64,000 nt of DNA, taken from positions 1,320,288 through 1,384,287 of the forward strand of contig NZ_BBRE01000001.1 in NCBI RefSeq assembly GCF_000975115.1, given 5' to 3'. This DNA comes from Demequina oxidasica. Its GTDB lineage: Bacteria > Actinomycetota > Actinomycetes > Actinomycetales > Demequinaceae. This document shows, one piece after another, positions 1 through 8,114 of the stretch. The notes under the pieces were generated by a model. The model searched no databases. It had not been told where the DNA came from and was given only the letters and a program-made list of their open reading frames with translations. A program made the position numbers and the translations under genes. Position 1 is the first letter of the stretch. Each line of letters begins with the position of its first letter.

Positions 1-1
1 C

Positions 2-406
2 CGCCAGTGGCGGGTGCGAGCAGCAGACCGGCGCTACGCGCACGACGTGTTGGACCCGCGCATGCTTGAGCGACTGACATTGCCCGATGCGCAGGGCGCC
101 ATGATCCGCATCGAGGGTGGGGCGGTAATGACCTGGCAGGCGGGTCGCGTGGGGCTCGACGGCCTCGCCGCGCGGCTGGGTGTGCTGACGGCCATCGCGC
201 GACGTATCCCGGATCACGTGCTGCGGGAGTACACCGAGCGCGGCCTCGCCTCGCGCCACGGCAAGTATGCGAGCAGTCCCGGAGCGCATCGGCCGCTCGT
301 GGGCCCAGACTGGGCCATCACCCCCGGCGCCCTGACCTCCGGACGCTACACGGGCATCGGCGCTCAAGACGACGATCCGCAACGACTCGCCCCTCCGACC
401 CTGTAA
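2..406 (+). CDS. C-terminal part of a conserved hypothetical protein (third paralog of the LemA-associated family)
   Basis: The reading frame is open from base 2 and ends at TAA 404-406, so the gene begins left of the window. The visible part aligns by eye with the C-termini of the proteins at 1071-1778 and 1782-2522: a W-x-V segment, then D-R-x-x-H-x-V/I-L-x-P, an E-x-L-x-x-P stretch and I-E-G/Q followed by MTW/MTY. It is therefore probably another member of that family rather than an isolated gene. A Pro/Asp/Arg-rich tail of about 30 residues has no counterpart in the other two. It is read in the same direction as lemA, which starts 71 bases downstream. Function is unknown; the family assignment is inferred from this window only. 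Confidence 0.6.
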   Translation, partial: RQWRVRAADRRYAHDVLDPRMLERLTLPDAQGAMIRIEGGAVMTWQAGRVGLDGLAARLGVLTAIARRIPDHVLREYTERGLASRHGKYASSPGAHRPLVGPDWAITPGALTSGRYTGIGAQDDDPQRLAPPTL

Positions 407-477
407 CCAGCGGTCGTCGCGTTCGCCTGTGCGGGGCGCTAGCATCGCACTAGATACTCATCAAAGGGAGTCACATC

Positions 478-1041
478 ATGCTGGAGATTTTCCTCATCAT
501 CATCTTCGCGTTGATCGTCATCGCGGTGCTATGGGCCATCAGTGCGTACAACGGACTAGTACGCCTGCGCAACCTCGTGCAGGAAGCCTGGCGCCAGATT
601 GACGTCGAACTGCAGCGTCGTCACGACCTCATCCCCAACCTCGTCGAGACGGTCAAGGGCTACGCCGGCCACGAGAAGTCGACTCTTGAAGAGGTCACGC
701 AGGCGCGCACCATTGCCGCGGCCCCTGGATCGACTCCTGGACAGCAGGCCCAGCAGGAGAATGTGCTGACACAGGCGCTCGGACGCCTGTTCGCCGTGGC
801 CGAGGCCTACCCGGACCTCAAGGCCAACCAGAACTTCATGGAGTTGCAGCGCGAACTGACCAACACCGAGGACCGGGTGGCCGCCGGACGCCGTTTCTAT
901 AACGCGAACGTCCGCACCATCAATACCAAGGTCGAGACGTTCCCCACGAGCATCATCGCCAACATGTTCGGCTTCCACCGCGAGGAGTACTTCGAGGTGG
1001 AGGATCAGGCAGCACGCCAGGCGCCTAACGTTCAGTTCTAA
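478..1041 (+). CDS. lemA: LemA family protein
   Basis: A 187-residue protein with one N-terminal membrane segment (about residues 2-24) followed by the typical LemA helical core: N-G-L-V-R-L-R-N near residue 25, V-Q-E-A-W-R-Q-I-D-V-E-L-Q-R-R-H-D-L-I-P-N-L, and a C-terminal F-P-T/N-x-F-G-F motif. Length fits the family (about 185-200). The ATG is preceded by AAAGGGAG at good spacing, so the start is well supported. LemA proteins are membrane-anchored, with the N-terminus probably outside; the molecular function is unsettled, though they often sit beside other membrane proteins of unknown role. Here the neighbours on both sides are paralogs of one another, which suggests a functional unit. Confidence 0.9.
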   Translation: MLEIFLIIIFALIVIAVLWAISAYNGLVRLRNLVQEAWRQIDVELQRRHDLIPNLVETVKGYAGHEKSTLEEVTQARTIAAAPGSTPGQQAQQENVLTQALGRLFAVAEAYPDLKANQNFMELQRELTNTEDRVAAGRRFYNANVRTINTKVETFPTSIIANMFGFHREEYFEVEDQAARQAPNVQF

Positions 1042-1070
1042 TCGCTCCGCTACTTGGGTAAGGGCGACAC

Positions 1071-1778
1071 GTGGGCGGTGAGATGCTGGGCTTAGGCGCG
1101 ATCTTCTTCCTCATTTTGCTGATCTCTTCCGCCGTGGTGGGTGTGCTCATCTGGCTGGGCGTCGTTCAGGCGCGCAAGAACCGCGAACGGCGGGCGGCTC
1201 TTGCTGCTCGCATGACGGCGAAGGGGTACGCCTATGCGCCCCAGGACCCGACGCGCGCCGACCTTTTCCGATCGACGCCCTTTGGGAGCGGCGACTCCCG
1301 ACGGGCGACCGACCTCGTGTGGGGGGCTCTCAACGGCAGGCCATTTGAGACGTTCGCGTACACCTACGAGACACACACGACCGACTCTAAGGGCCATCGC
1401 CAGACCACCACGCACCGCTATCAGATCACCTGGATTCCACTGCCAGCCGCGCTGCCGACAATGCGCTTCACCGCTGACAATGCCGTGATGCGGCTGTTTG
1501 CCAAGATGGGCGCCAAGGATCTCCAAGTCGAGTCCCACGAGTTCAACCAGCGGTGGAAGGTGTGGTGCGAGGACGACCGCACCGGGCACGCGGTACTGAC
1601 CCCCACGCTGGTCGAGAGCTTACTAGCGCCCGGGTGGTACGGCCGCGGGTTGGTGATCGAAGGACGCCTGTTGATGACGTACGTCTCGGGGCACACGGAC
1701 CTGTCCGACCTCGAGTCCGTGGTCGGAGCGCTCTATCAAATCTTCGATGACATACCTGCGTTCCTACGTGGGGCCTGA
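1071..1778 (+). CDS. membrane-anchored hypothetical protein, paralog of 1782-2522
   Basis: A 235-residue protein with a single N-terminal membrane helix (about residues 8-30) and a soluble domain. The conserved features shared with the next gene are R-x-x-x-A-L with M/V-x-A-K-G-Y near residue 45, S-x-P-F-G, W-G-x-x-x-G-R-P-F-E-T-F-A-Y-x-Y, Y/F-Q-I-T-W-I-P-L-P-A, V-E-S-H-E-F-N and G-H-T-D-L-S. The overall form recalls DUF3137-like proteins that accompany LemA, but this is a resemblance, not a firm assignment. The start used is GTG 1071; an in-frame ATG at 1083 is an alternative. Only 29 bases separate it from lemA and 3 bases from the next gene, so the block is probably one transcript. Confidence 0.75.
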   Translation: MGGEMLGLGAIFFLILLISSAVVGVLIWLGVVQARKNRERRAALAARMTAKGYAYAPQDPTRADLFRSTPFGSGDSRRATDLVWGALNGRPFETFAYTYETHTTDSKGHRQTTTHRYQITWIPLPAALPTMRFTADNAVMRLFAKMGAKDLQVESHEFNQRWKVWCEDDRTGHAVLTPTLVESLLAPGWYGRGLVIEGRLLMTYVSGHTDLSDLESVVGALYQIFDDIPAFLRGA

Positions 1779-1781
1779 AGC

Positions 1782-2522
1782 GTGATCTTTTCAATTGCCG
1801 GCTCCCAAACGGAAAGTACCTTCGATCTTGGGTCGTTTTTCCTGACGTTCTCAGTGGCCGCATTATTCGCCGTGCTGGCGGTTGGATTAATTGGCGGATT
1901 CTGGTTCTTTGGGACACGCCGCACCAGGAATCGCCACGATGCGTTGGTGAAGAATGTCGCGGCCAAGGGGTACTCCTACTTGCCCGAGTATCCGGCCCGC
2001 ACCGCGCTCCTTGACTCCGCCCCGTTCGGACTCGGTGAAACGCGATGGGCTCGCGACGTGGTGTGGGGCAACGTGGACGGACGTCCGTTCGAGACCTTCG
2101 CCTACTCGTACGAGCTGGGGAGAAACGAGAAGGGAGGCGGCGAGTACGCGGTCCCGCTACCGTTCCAGATAACGTGGATCCCGTTACCCGCGCCACTACC
2201 GCTAATTCGCCTCAGCGCACAACACTGGCTGGTGGAGTCGCGTTCCGTTCTGGGCGACAAGGACTTGGACGTCGAGTCCCACGAGTTCAACGAGCGTTGG
2301 ACGGTGAGTTGCGCGGACGATCGCCTCGGCCACGCGATCCTTAGCCCGCGGGTGATTGAGCAGTTGCTCGCACCCGTGTGGTCGGGGCGCATCGTGGTGA
2401 TCGAGCAGCAAATGCTGATGACCTACTCGACCGGGCACACCGACCTGAGTGAGCTCGAGGAGTTGGTGAGCGCGCTGTACGGCGTGGCGGACTCGATACC
2501 CGCCTACCTCGGGGATTCGTAG
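1782..2522 (+). CDS. membrane-anchored hypothetical protein, tandem paralog of 1071-1778
   Basis: A 246-residue protein that repeats the plan of the preceding gene: N-terminal membrane helix (about residues 17-42), then a soluble domain with K-G-Y-S-Y, W-G-N-V-D-G-R-P-F-E-T-F-A-Y-S-Y, F-Q-I-T-W-I-P-L-P-A and V-E-S-H-E-F-N-E-R-W. The two proteins are clearly products of duplication but already well diverged. The GTG start lies 3 bases after the previous stop, which implies coupled translation. No catalytic motif is apparent. With the truncated gene at the window edge this gives three related genes around lemA. Confidence 0.75.
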   Translation: MIFSIAGSQTESTFDLGSFFLTFSVAALFAVLAVGLIGGFWFFGTRRTRNRHDALVKNVAAKGYSYLPEYPARTALLDSAPFGLGETRWARDVVWGNVDGRPFETFAYSYELGRNEKGGGEYAVPLPFQITWIPLPAPLPLIRLSAQHWLVESRSVLGDKDLDVESHEFNERWTVSCADDRLGHAILSPRVIEQLLAPVWSGRIVVIEQQMLMTYSTGHTDLSELEELVSALYGVADSIPAYLGDS

Positions 2523-2538
2523 ACGACTGAGGCCGGAC

Positions 2539-3276
2539 TTAGGCGGTCGGGGGCTGCTGGGTAGGCGTCACTTCGTCCTCGACGGCGTCGACCACGGCCG
2601 CAGCGGCGCGGCGGGCGGCCACGCGGTGGTTGATGGTCTCGATGATGATGGGCAGTAGCGACACGAACACCACCAGGATGAGCGCCACCTCGATGTTCTC
2701 GCTCACTACAGGGAACCCGCCCAGCCAGTAGCCCAGCAGAGTGACTCCCACTCCCCACACCACGGCGCCGATCGCGTTGTAGCGTGCGAAGTGACCCCAG
2801 TGCATGCGGCCCACGCCGGCCGCGACCGGTACGTAGGTGCGCACGAAGGGCACGAACCGAGCCAGGATGATGGCGCGGGGCCCGTACTTGTCGAAGAACT
2901 TCTCCGTTTGGTCCGCGTATTCCTGCTTGAAGAGGCGGGAGTTGGGTCTATTGAAGATTCGGGGGCCGGCGTAGTGACCGATTCCGAATCCAATCTGGTC
3001 GCCTACGAACGCCGCGACACCCATAGTGAGTGCCGCCACCCAGATGGGCATGTCAATCGCGCCCGTGCCGACGAACAGTCCCACCGTGAACAGCAACGAG
3101 TCGCCGGGTAGGAACGGGAACAGCAGCCCGGTCTCGATGATGATGACGCAGCAGATCGCGAAGACGGCCCATGTGCCCCAACGGTCGAGGAAACCGTTGA
3201 TCAGATGCTCGGGGTCCAGCCAATCCGGCCCGAGCGTGGGCAAGTGCGCGCCAGCGAGCGCGAGGGCGTGATTCAT
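2539..3276 (-). CDS. DedA family membrane protein (SNARE-associated/VTT domain)
   Basis: A 245-residue polytopic protein. It shows the DedA hallmarks: an E-x-G-L-L-F-P-F-L-P-G-D-S-L-L motif near residue 50, the G-D-Q-I-G-F-G-I-G segment, F-x-x-R-F-V-P-F-V-R-T-Y-V-P-V-A-A-G near residue 145, and several hydrophobic helices. DedA proteins act in the cytoplasmic membrane as lipid scramblases or flippases (undecaprenyl phosphate recycling is established for some members). The ATG at 3276 is chosen because TATCCT lies 6 nt upstream on the minus strand, the leaderless-promoter spacing seen at many genes here; a GTG at 3309 would add 11 residues. It is convergent with the paralog block and divergent from the ABC exporter. 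Confidence 0.88.
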   Translation of the reverse strand: MNHALALAGAHLPTLGPDWLDPEHLINGFLDRWGTWAVFAICCVIIIETGLLFPFLPGDSLLFTVGLFVGTGAIDMPIWVAALTMGVAAFVGDQIGFGIGHYAGPRIFNRPNSRLFKQEYADQTEKFFDKYGPRAIILARFVPFVRTYVPVAAGVGRMHWGHFARYNAIGAVVWGVGVTLLGYWLGGFPVVSENIEVALILVVFVSLLPIIIETINHRVAARRAAAAVVDAVEDEVTPTQQPPTA

Positions 3277-3341
3277 GGGGCAAGGATACGTGAGCGAGGC
3301 GTGCATCACCCCGCGTCGTCCTCGTTGCTAGTGTCGGAGTT

Positions 3342-4241
3342 GTGTCAGCATCCACCACTCTTTCCGTACGCGGCCTCACCCAGAATTTTGGCGACCGCAC
3401 CGCACTCGACGACGTGTCCTTTGAGGTTCGTCCCGGCCGGCTCACCGGCTTTGTGGGCGGTAACGGCGCGGGTAAGACCACGACGATGCGGGCCATCGTC
3501 GGGGTCCTGACGCCCGATGCTGGGGACGTCACCTTTGGCGATCTGCCGATGACGCTAGGTGTGCGGCGAACCATCGGCTACATGCCGGAGGAGCGGGGCC
3601 TGTATCCCAAGATGAAAGTGCTTGAGCAACTGGTCTTTCTCGGTCGGATATTTGGCGTCGACAAGGACGTGGCGCGTGAGCGGGCGGCGCAGTTGTTGGA
3701 GGACTTCGGTCTGAGCGACCGCGCGGATGACGTCCTGCACACTCTCTCGCTCGGTAATCAGCAGCGCGTTCAGGTGGCGGCGGCGCTGATCCACGACCCG
3801 GCGCTCTTGGTGCTTGACGAGCCCTTCAGCGGCCTCGACCCCAACGCGATGGACGCGATGAGTGTGCGCCTTCGGGAGCGGGCCAGTGCCGGCGTGCCCG
3901 TGCTGTTCTCCTCGCACCAACTCGACCTCGTCGAAAAATTGTGCGACGACATCGTCCTGATTCATGAGGGCCGCGTGGTGGCCACCGGCGAGGTGCGCGC
4001 CCTGCGTGAGGAGCGCGCCGGTCGCCGCTTCCGAGTACAGGTCGACGGCGTCGCTGATTGGAGACCGAACCTCGGGGGCGTCAGCGTGATCACGACGGAA
4101 GCAGACGGCACCACGGTCGAGCTCGCCGATGACGCCGACCCACAAGAGTTGCTCGCTGCGGCGCAGCAGGCGGGCCCCATTGGGCACTTTGGACGTGTCC
4201 TTCCCACCCTTGCCGACCTCTTCGCGGAGGTGTCCCGATGA
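3342..4241 (+). CDS. ABC transporter ATP-binding protein, ABC-2 exporter type
   Basis: A 299-residue ATPase with Walker A G-G-N-G-A-G-K-T-T at residues 39-47, signature L-S-L-G-N-Q-Q-R near 138 and Walker B L-L-V-L-D-E-P-F-S-G-L-D. The approximately 80-residue C-terminal extension resembles the DUF4162 domain of NatA/YhaQ-type exporters. GTG start; TAGTGT lies 7 nt upstream, so the mRNA is probably leaderless. The stop codon overlaps the next gene by 4 bases (ATGA), so it is translated together with its permease. The substrate is not known; NatAB-like systems export sodium or small toxic molecules, but nothing here decides this. Confidence 0.9.
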   Translation: MSASTTLSVRGLTQNFGDRTALDDVSFEVRPGRLTGFVGGNGAGKTTTMRAIVGVLTPDAGDVTFGDLPMTLGVRRTIGYMPEERGLYPKMKVLEQLVFLGRIFGVDKDVARERAAQLLEDFGLSDRADDVLHTLSLGNQQRVQVAAALIHDPALLVLDEPFSGLDPNAMDAMSVRLRERASAGVPVLFSSHQLDLVEKLCDDIVLIHEGRVVATGEVRALREERAGRRFRVQVDGVADWRPNLGGVSVITTEADGTTVELADDADPQELLAAAQQAGPIGHFGRVLPTLADLFAEVSR

Positions 4242-5452
4242 GCACTACCGCAAACCGCTCGGACCTGGTGCGCACCATCGCCGGGCGCGAGATCTCCGTC
4301 AAGCTGCACGACAAGGGCTTCATCGCCTCGACCGTCGTGTTCTTGGTCGTCATTGTCGTGGCGACGGTGCTACCCGCGCTGCTTCAAGGCGGCACGCCCT
4401 CGTACACGGTGGGCGTGACCCAGGGGGCGCAGTCCGAGGCAGAGATTGCTCAGCAACTAGGTGGACTCAACGACGATGAGCGCCCCGCGGACGTACCTGC
4501 GGCGGACATTACGCTCGTCGACGTCGCCAGCGTGGACGAGGGGTTCGCGGACGAGGACGTCGACGCTGTCCTCACCGTCGACGGCCAGGACGCGGTGCTG
4601 TCCGGCCGCGCCAGCATGCCCGGTGAGTTGCTGACCTTGGTGACCATCGCCCACGCCCAGACAGTCATCGGCGCCGTGGCGACCGAGGCGGGCCTTGATG
4701 CCGACCAGCTCGCGACGCTCACTGCGCCACCCGCACCCCAGGTGGTCCTCGCCGATCCACCCCCGGATTTCGCCGTGCCCCCACAGCTCGTGATCATCGT
4801 GTTCGGCTTCCTGTTCTACTTCTCCGTGCTGACGTTCGGCATGTCGATCGCGCAGTCGGTGGTCGAGGAGAAGCAGTCGCGGGTGGTCGAGCTGCTGGTG
4901 GCAGCTGTGCCGATTCGCTGGTTGCTGTCCGGCAAGGTGCTCGGCAACGCGGTGCTTGCCATCTCGCAGGTGGCCATCATCATTGGCGCGGGTCTCATCG
5001 GCGCGTCGGTGACGGGCGCGAGCGACGTGATCGGTCAGGTCGCGGGGGTGAGCGGATGGTTCCTGGCGTTCTTTGTGGTGGGATTCCTGATGCTCGCGTG
5101 CCTGTGGGCAGTGGCCGGATCCCTGGCGTCCCGCATCGAGGACCTGCAATCCACCACTCTCTACATGCAGATCGTGGTCATGGTGCCGTTCTTTGCCGCG
5201 GTATTGATCCAGGACGACACCCCGCTCCAGCGCGTATTGTCCTACTTCCCCCTCACCGCACCGCTCCTCATGCCTGCGCGCATGATCCAGGGCACAGCGG
5301 CGGGATGGGAGCCGTGGGTAGCCATGGCTCTCGTGCTGCTGACCGCCGCGATCCTGATCGTGGTGGGTGCGCGCCTGTACGCGGGGTCCGTTCTCAACAC
5401 TTCTCAGCGCTCTCACGTGCGATCCGCCTGGGTCCAAGGAGCCGGCGCGTGA
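4238..5452 (+). CDS. ABC-2 type permease (NatB-like)
   Basis: A 404-residue membrane protein with one N-terminal helix (about residues 28-47), a large extracytoplasmic domain of about 130 residues and a C-terminal bundle of five or six helices starting near residue 185. The V-V-E-E-K-Q-S-R-V-V-E-L-L motif just after the first helix of the bundle is characteristic of NatB/YhaP-type permeases. It overlaps the ATPase gene by 4 bases and the RNA methyltransferase gene by 4 bases (GTGA), so all three genes appear to form one operon. The substrate cannot be read from the sequence. Confidence 0.88.
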   Translation: MSTTANRSDLVRTIAGREISVKLHDKGFIASTVVFLVVIVVATVLPALLQGGTPSYTVGVTQGAQSEAEIAQQLGGLNDDERPADVPAADITLVDVASVDEGFADEDVDAVLTVDGQDAVLSGRASMPGELLTLVTIAHAQTVIGAVATEAGLDADQLATLTAPPAPQVVLADPPPDFAVPPQLVIIVFGFLFYFSVLTFGMSIAQSVVEEKQSRVVELLVAAVPIRWLLSGKVLGNAVLAISQVAIIIGAGLIGASVTGASDVIGQVAGVSGWFLAFFVVGFLMLACLWAVAGSLASRIEDLQSTTLYMQIVVMVPFFAAVLIQDDTPLQRVLSYFPLTAPLLMPARMIQGTAAGWEPWVAMALVLLTAAILIVVGARLYAGSVLNTSQRSHVRSAWVQGAGA

Positions 5453-6123
5453 GTGATACCGCCCCTGCGGCGGAAGCCGACCAAGCATCGGGTCTCCCTG
5501 AGGAGCCGATGCACGGACTGGGGCCCTGGGAGGGGACGCCTCCCGAGGGCGACCAGTGGGATCAAGACCTGCTGCGCGACGGCGACCGCCGCAACGTGGT
5601 GGACCGCTACCGGTACTGGAACCACGACGCGATTGTCGCTGACCTGGACGCGCGCCGGCATGACTTCCACGTAGCGATTGAGAATTGGCAGCACGACTTC
5701 AACATCGGCTCCGTGGTCCGCACCGCAAATGCGTTCATGGCCCGCGAGGTGCACATTGTGGGCAACCGCCGCTGGAATCGGCGCGGCGCCATGGTCACCG
5801 ACCGCTATCAGCACGTCCGCCACCACCCCACCGTCGAGCAGTTCGTGGCGTGGGCGCACGGCGAGGGGCTGGCGGTCATCGGCATCGACAACCTGCCCGG
5901 CTCCGTCCCCATCGAGACGTACGACCTGCCCCGCAACTGCGCGCTGGTCTTTGGCCAGGAGAGCGTGGGCCTGACCGACGCGGTGCGGGAGGCGGCAGAT
6001 GCGACGCTCGCCATCGCGCAGTACGGCTCCACCCGGTCCATCAACGCTGGCGCGGCGGCTGCTATTGCGATGCACTCGTGGGTGCGCCAACATGGAGATG
6101 TGAGCGCGGGCCACACCGGCTAG
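5449..6123 (+). CDS. TrmH/SpoU family RNA 2'-O-methyltransferase
   Basis: A 224-residue enzyme of the SPOUT class, which methylates ribose 2'-OH of tRNA or rRNA with S-adenosylmethionine. All three SpoU motifs are present: N-I-G-S-V-V-R-T-A-N-A-F, A-L-V-F-G-Q-E-S-V-G-L-T and G-S-T-R-S-I-N-A-G-A-A-A-A-I-A. The true start is GTG 5449, overlapping the permease stop as GTGA; the open frame continues upstream through the permease gene but that part is not coding. An N-terminal segment of about 65 acidic residues precedes the catalytic domain. The RNA target is not identifiable. No terminator is evident after it. Confidence 0.9.
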   Translation: MSDTAPAAEADQASGLPEEPMHGLGPWEGTPPEGDQWDQDLLRDGDRRNVVDRYRYWNHDAIVADLDARRHDFHVAIENWQHDFNIGSVVRTANAFMAREVHIVGNRRWNRRGAMVTDRYQHVRHHPTVEQFVAWAHGEGLAVIGIDNLPGSVPIETYDLPRNCALVFGQESVGLTDAVREAADATLAIAQYGSTRSINAGAAAAIAMHSWVRQHGDVSAGHTG

Positions 6124-6187
6124 CGGTCCGTTCTTGCCGTGGTCTGCGCTGACAGGCGTGGAGGCGTTCCACTCTTGGAGGCTCGTG

Positions 6188-6268
6188 ATGTCTGCTGTCC
6201 CCGTCGTCGGGTCGCCGTCGAGCGCGCGGCCTCGACCAAAAGCTCGTGCTTCAAAGAAAAATGAATAG
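6188..6268 (+). CDS. possible small basic protein (26 aa)
   Basis: The 226-base gap between the methyltransferase and DGPF genes holds a 27-codon frame with a strong ribosome binding site, TTGGAGG, seven bases before ATG 6188. The peptide starts M-S-A-V-P-V-V-G-S-P-S-S and ends in a basic tail with R-P-R-P-K-A-R-A-S-K-K-N-E. It has no membrane helix and matches no ribosomal small protein that I recognise. Support comes only from the Shine-Dalgarno sequence and the basic composition. It could equally be a leader peptide for the downstream pair or a chance frame. Confidence 0.35.
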   Translation: MSAVPVVGSPSSARPRPKARASKKNE

Positions 6269-6349
6269 GGCTGTCTATCTGAGGCGGCCGCTGCGTCATA
6301 CCAGTGAGACCCGGGATGGGCCCGGGCTCGCCACTACGGAGGACATGCC

Positions 6350-6709
6350 ATGAAGTACTTGCTGATTATTGCCTCGGACCCCACGCTCCCGTCGCCCGCA
6401 CCCGGCGACGACGACTTTGGCGCGTACATGGACGCCTGGATGGCCTACACCGAGGAACTCGAGAAGGCCGGCGCCTACGTTGGCGGCGAGGCGCTCCTGC
6501 CGGCGGATACCGCGACCACCGTGCGCCACGAGGGCGGTGCGACGACCATCGTCGACGGACCGTTCGTGGAGCTCAAGGAGCACCTGGGTGGCTACTACGT
6601 GATTGACGTGGACACGCTGGACGACGCCATCGGATGGGCCAAGAAGCTCCCCGTGGGCACCGGCGCGGTCGAGGTGCGCCCCATCATGCCGACGGGACCG
6701 GAGAGCTGA
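6350..6709 (+). CDS. YciI-like protein with DGPF domain
   Basis: A 119-residue protein of the dimeric alpha+beta barrel YciI/DGPF family. It starts M-K-Y-L-L-I-I and carries the namesake motif V-D-G-P-F-V-E-L-K-E near residue 63, followed by G-G-Y-Y-V-I and a C-terminal V-E-V-R-P-I. A clear GGAGG precedes the ATG. The gene lies 44 bases before an ECF42-like sigma factor; this pairing is a known genomic association (DGPF proteins with ECF42 sigma factors). The biochemical role of DGPF proteins remains unclear; they may be controlled by, or signal to, the adjacent sigma factor. Confidence 0.9.
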   Translation: MKYLLIIASDPTLPSPAPGDDDFGAYMDAWMAYTEELEKAGAYVGGEALLPADTATTVRHEGGATTIVDGPFVELKEHLGGYYVIDVDTLDDAIGWAKKLPVGTGAVEVRPIMPTGPES

Positions 6710-6753
6710 CGCTTACGCCACGCGACGGCGACCGCGCGGGAGGGGACTCAGCG

Positions 6754-8025
6754 GTGGACGCCCAACTGACGCGAGTGGCACGCGAGGAGGGCGGGCGCCT
6801 GCTCGCCCTCCTCGCGGACCGCGTGGGCGGCATCGATCAGGCGGAGGAGTGCCTGCAGGAGGCGTACCTGCGTGCCGCGACGGCGTGGGACGCGTCAGGA
6901 GTCCCTGACAATCCGGCCGCCTGGGTCTACACCGTCGCGCGCAACGCGGGCATCGACCGACTGCGGCGCGAGAAGGCATCGGCGCGCCGCATCGGCGACC
7001 AATCCCGCGCGCTCGCCGCTGGCGTCGCCGACGAGGCTGGCCGGGCCGCGGGTCGCGACGGCTCAGCCAACGCGGACGACGATCACGCGTCGGAACTGGT
7101 CGAGGAGTACGCGTTGGTCGGCGACGAGCAGCTGCGCCTGATGCTGCTGTGCTGCCACCCGGCGCTGGCGCCCGACGTCCAGGTGGCGCTGACCCTGCGG
7201 CTGGCGGGCGGCCTCACGACCGCCGAGATCGCGGCGGCATACCTGGTGCCGGAGGCCACCGTGGCCCAACGAATCGTGCGGGCCAAGCGCAAGATCCGCG
7301 ATGCGGGCATCCCGCTGACGATTCCGGCCGACCTTTCCGAGCGCGCCGCGGTGCTGACCGCCGCACTCGCGTTGATCTTTAACGAGGGCTACCTCTCTCA
7401 CACCGAGGCCGCGGGAACGCTGACGCGCACGGAGCTCGCGGACCAGGCCATTCGGCTCACAGCGACGGCGGCCGATGCGCTGCCGGACGAGCCGGAACTT
7501 GGGGGATTGCTCGCAGTCGAGTTGTTTCACCGCTCGCGTGAGCGCGCACGCGCCGACGCTGACGGGGTGCTGGTGCGCCTCGATGACCAGGACCGGGCGC
7601 TGTGGGATCGCACGATGGTCGCGCGGGGGTACGCGGCCTTGTCGCTCGCTTTGGCGCAGCGGCGCCTGGGCCCGTGGCAGGTTCAGGCGATGATTGCCGC
7701 GGAGCACACGCGCGACCAACCGGACTGGGCGCGCATCGTCCGCTATTACGACCTATTGCTCACCTTGACCCCGGGGCCGGTCGCCGAACTTAACCGCGCG
7801 GTGGCGGTGGCCGAGGCGGACGGGCCGCAGGCGGGCCTTGACGCGCTGGAGGCAATCGCGGGGCTCGACCAATATCACCTGTTACATGCCGCCCGGGCAC
7901 ACCTGCTGGGACGCGTTGGCAGGGATGCCGAGGCCGGCGCGCAATGGCGCAGAGCGGCCTCGCTCACCCGCAACCCCTCCGAGCTTGCCTTCGTTGCCGC
8001 GCGGCTCGTTGAGACCGAGACCTGA
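6754..8025 (+). CDS. RNA polymerase sigma factor, ECF family (ECF42-like)
   Basis: A 423-residue protein. The sigma-2 region has Q-A-E-E-C-L-Q-E-A-Y-L-R-A and N-P-A-A-W-V-Y-T-V-A-R-N-A-G-I-D-R-L-R-R; the sigma-4 region has L-A-G-G-L-T-T-A-E-I-A-A-A-Y-L-V-P-E-A-T-V-A-Q-R-I. About 220 further residues form a helical C-terminal extension, typical of the ECF42 group, where it replaces an anti-sigma factor as control element. GTG 6754 is chosen for the GGGAGGGG sequence 10 bases before it; an upstream in-frame start would overlap the DGPF gene. No anti-sigma gene is next to it, in keeping with the group. Confidence 0.92.
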   Translation: MDAQLTRVAREEGGRLLALLADRVGGIDQAEECLQEAYLRAATAWDASGVPDNPAAWVYTVARNAGIDRLRREKASARRIGDQSRALAAGVADEAGRAAGRDGSANADDDHASELVEEYALVGDEQLRLMLLCCHPALAPDVQVALTLRLAGGLTTAEIAAAYLVPEATVAQRIVRAKRKIRDAGIPLTIPADLSERAAVLTAALALIFNEGYLSHTEAAGTLTRTELADQAIRLTATAADALPDEPELGGLLAVELFHRSRERARADADGVLVRLDDQDRALWDRTMVARGYAALSLALAQRRLGPWQVQAMIAAEHTRDQPDWARIVRYYDLLLTLTPGPVAELNRAVAVAEADGPQAGLDALEAIAGLDQYHLLHAARAHLLGRVGRDAEAGAQWRRAASLTRNPSELAFVAARLVETET

Positions 8026-8114
8026 GTCGCGGGACCAAGGCCCGGTGCCTTTTGGGCGCGGTTTCTGACAGAATGGGAAGCGGATACGTCCCCCCTTAAC
8101 TTCAGGAGATAACT

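Noticed and set aside
5056-5448. Long in-frame upstream extension of the SpoU methyltransferase
   Set aside because: It lies wholly in the permease gene in another frame. The 4-base GTGA overlap at 5449 and the domain start mark the true beginning.
6121-6160. Third copy of the purA/purL repeat after the SpoU gene
   Set aside because: Only TAGCGGTCC and a partial TTCT block match; insufficient.
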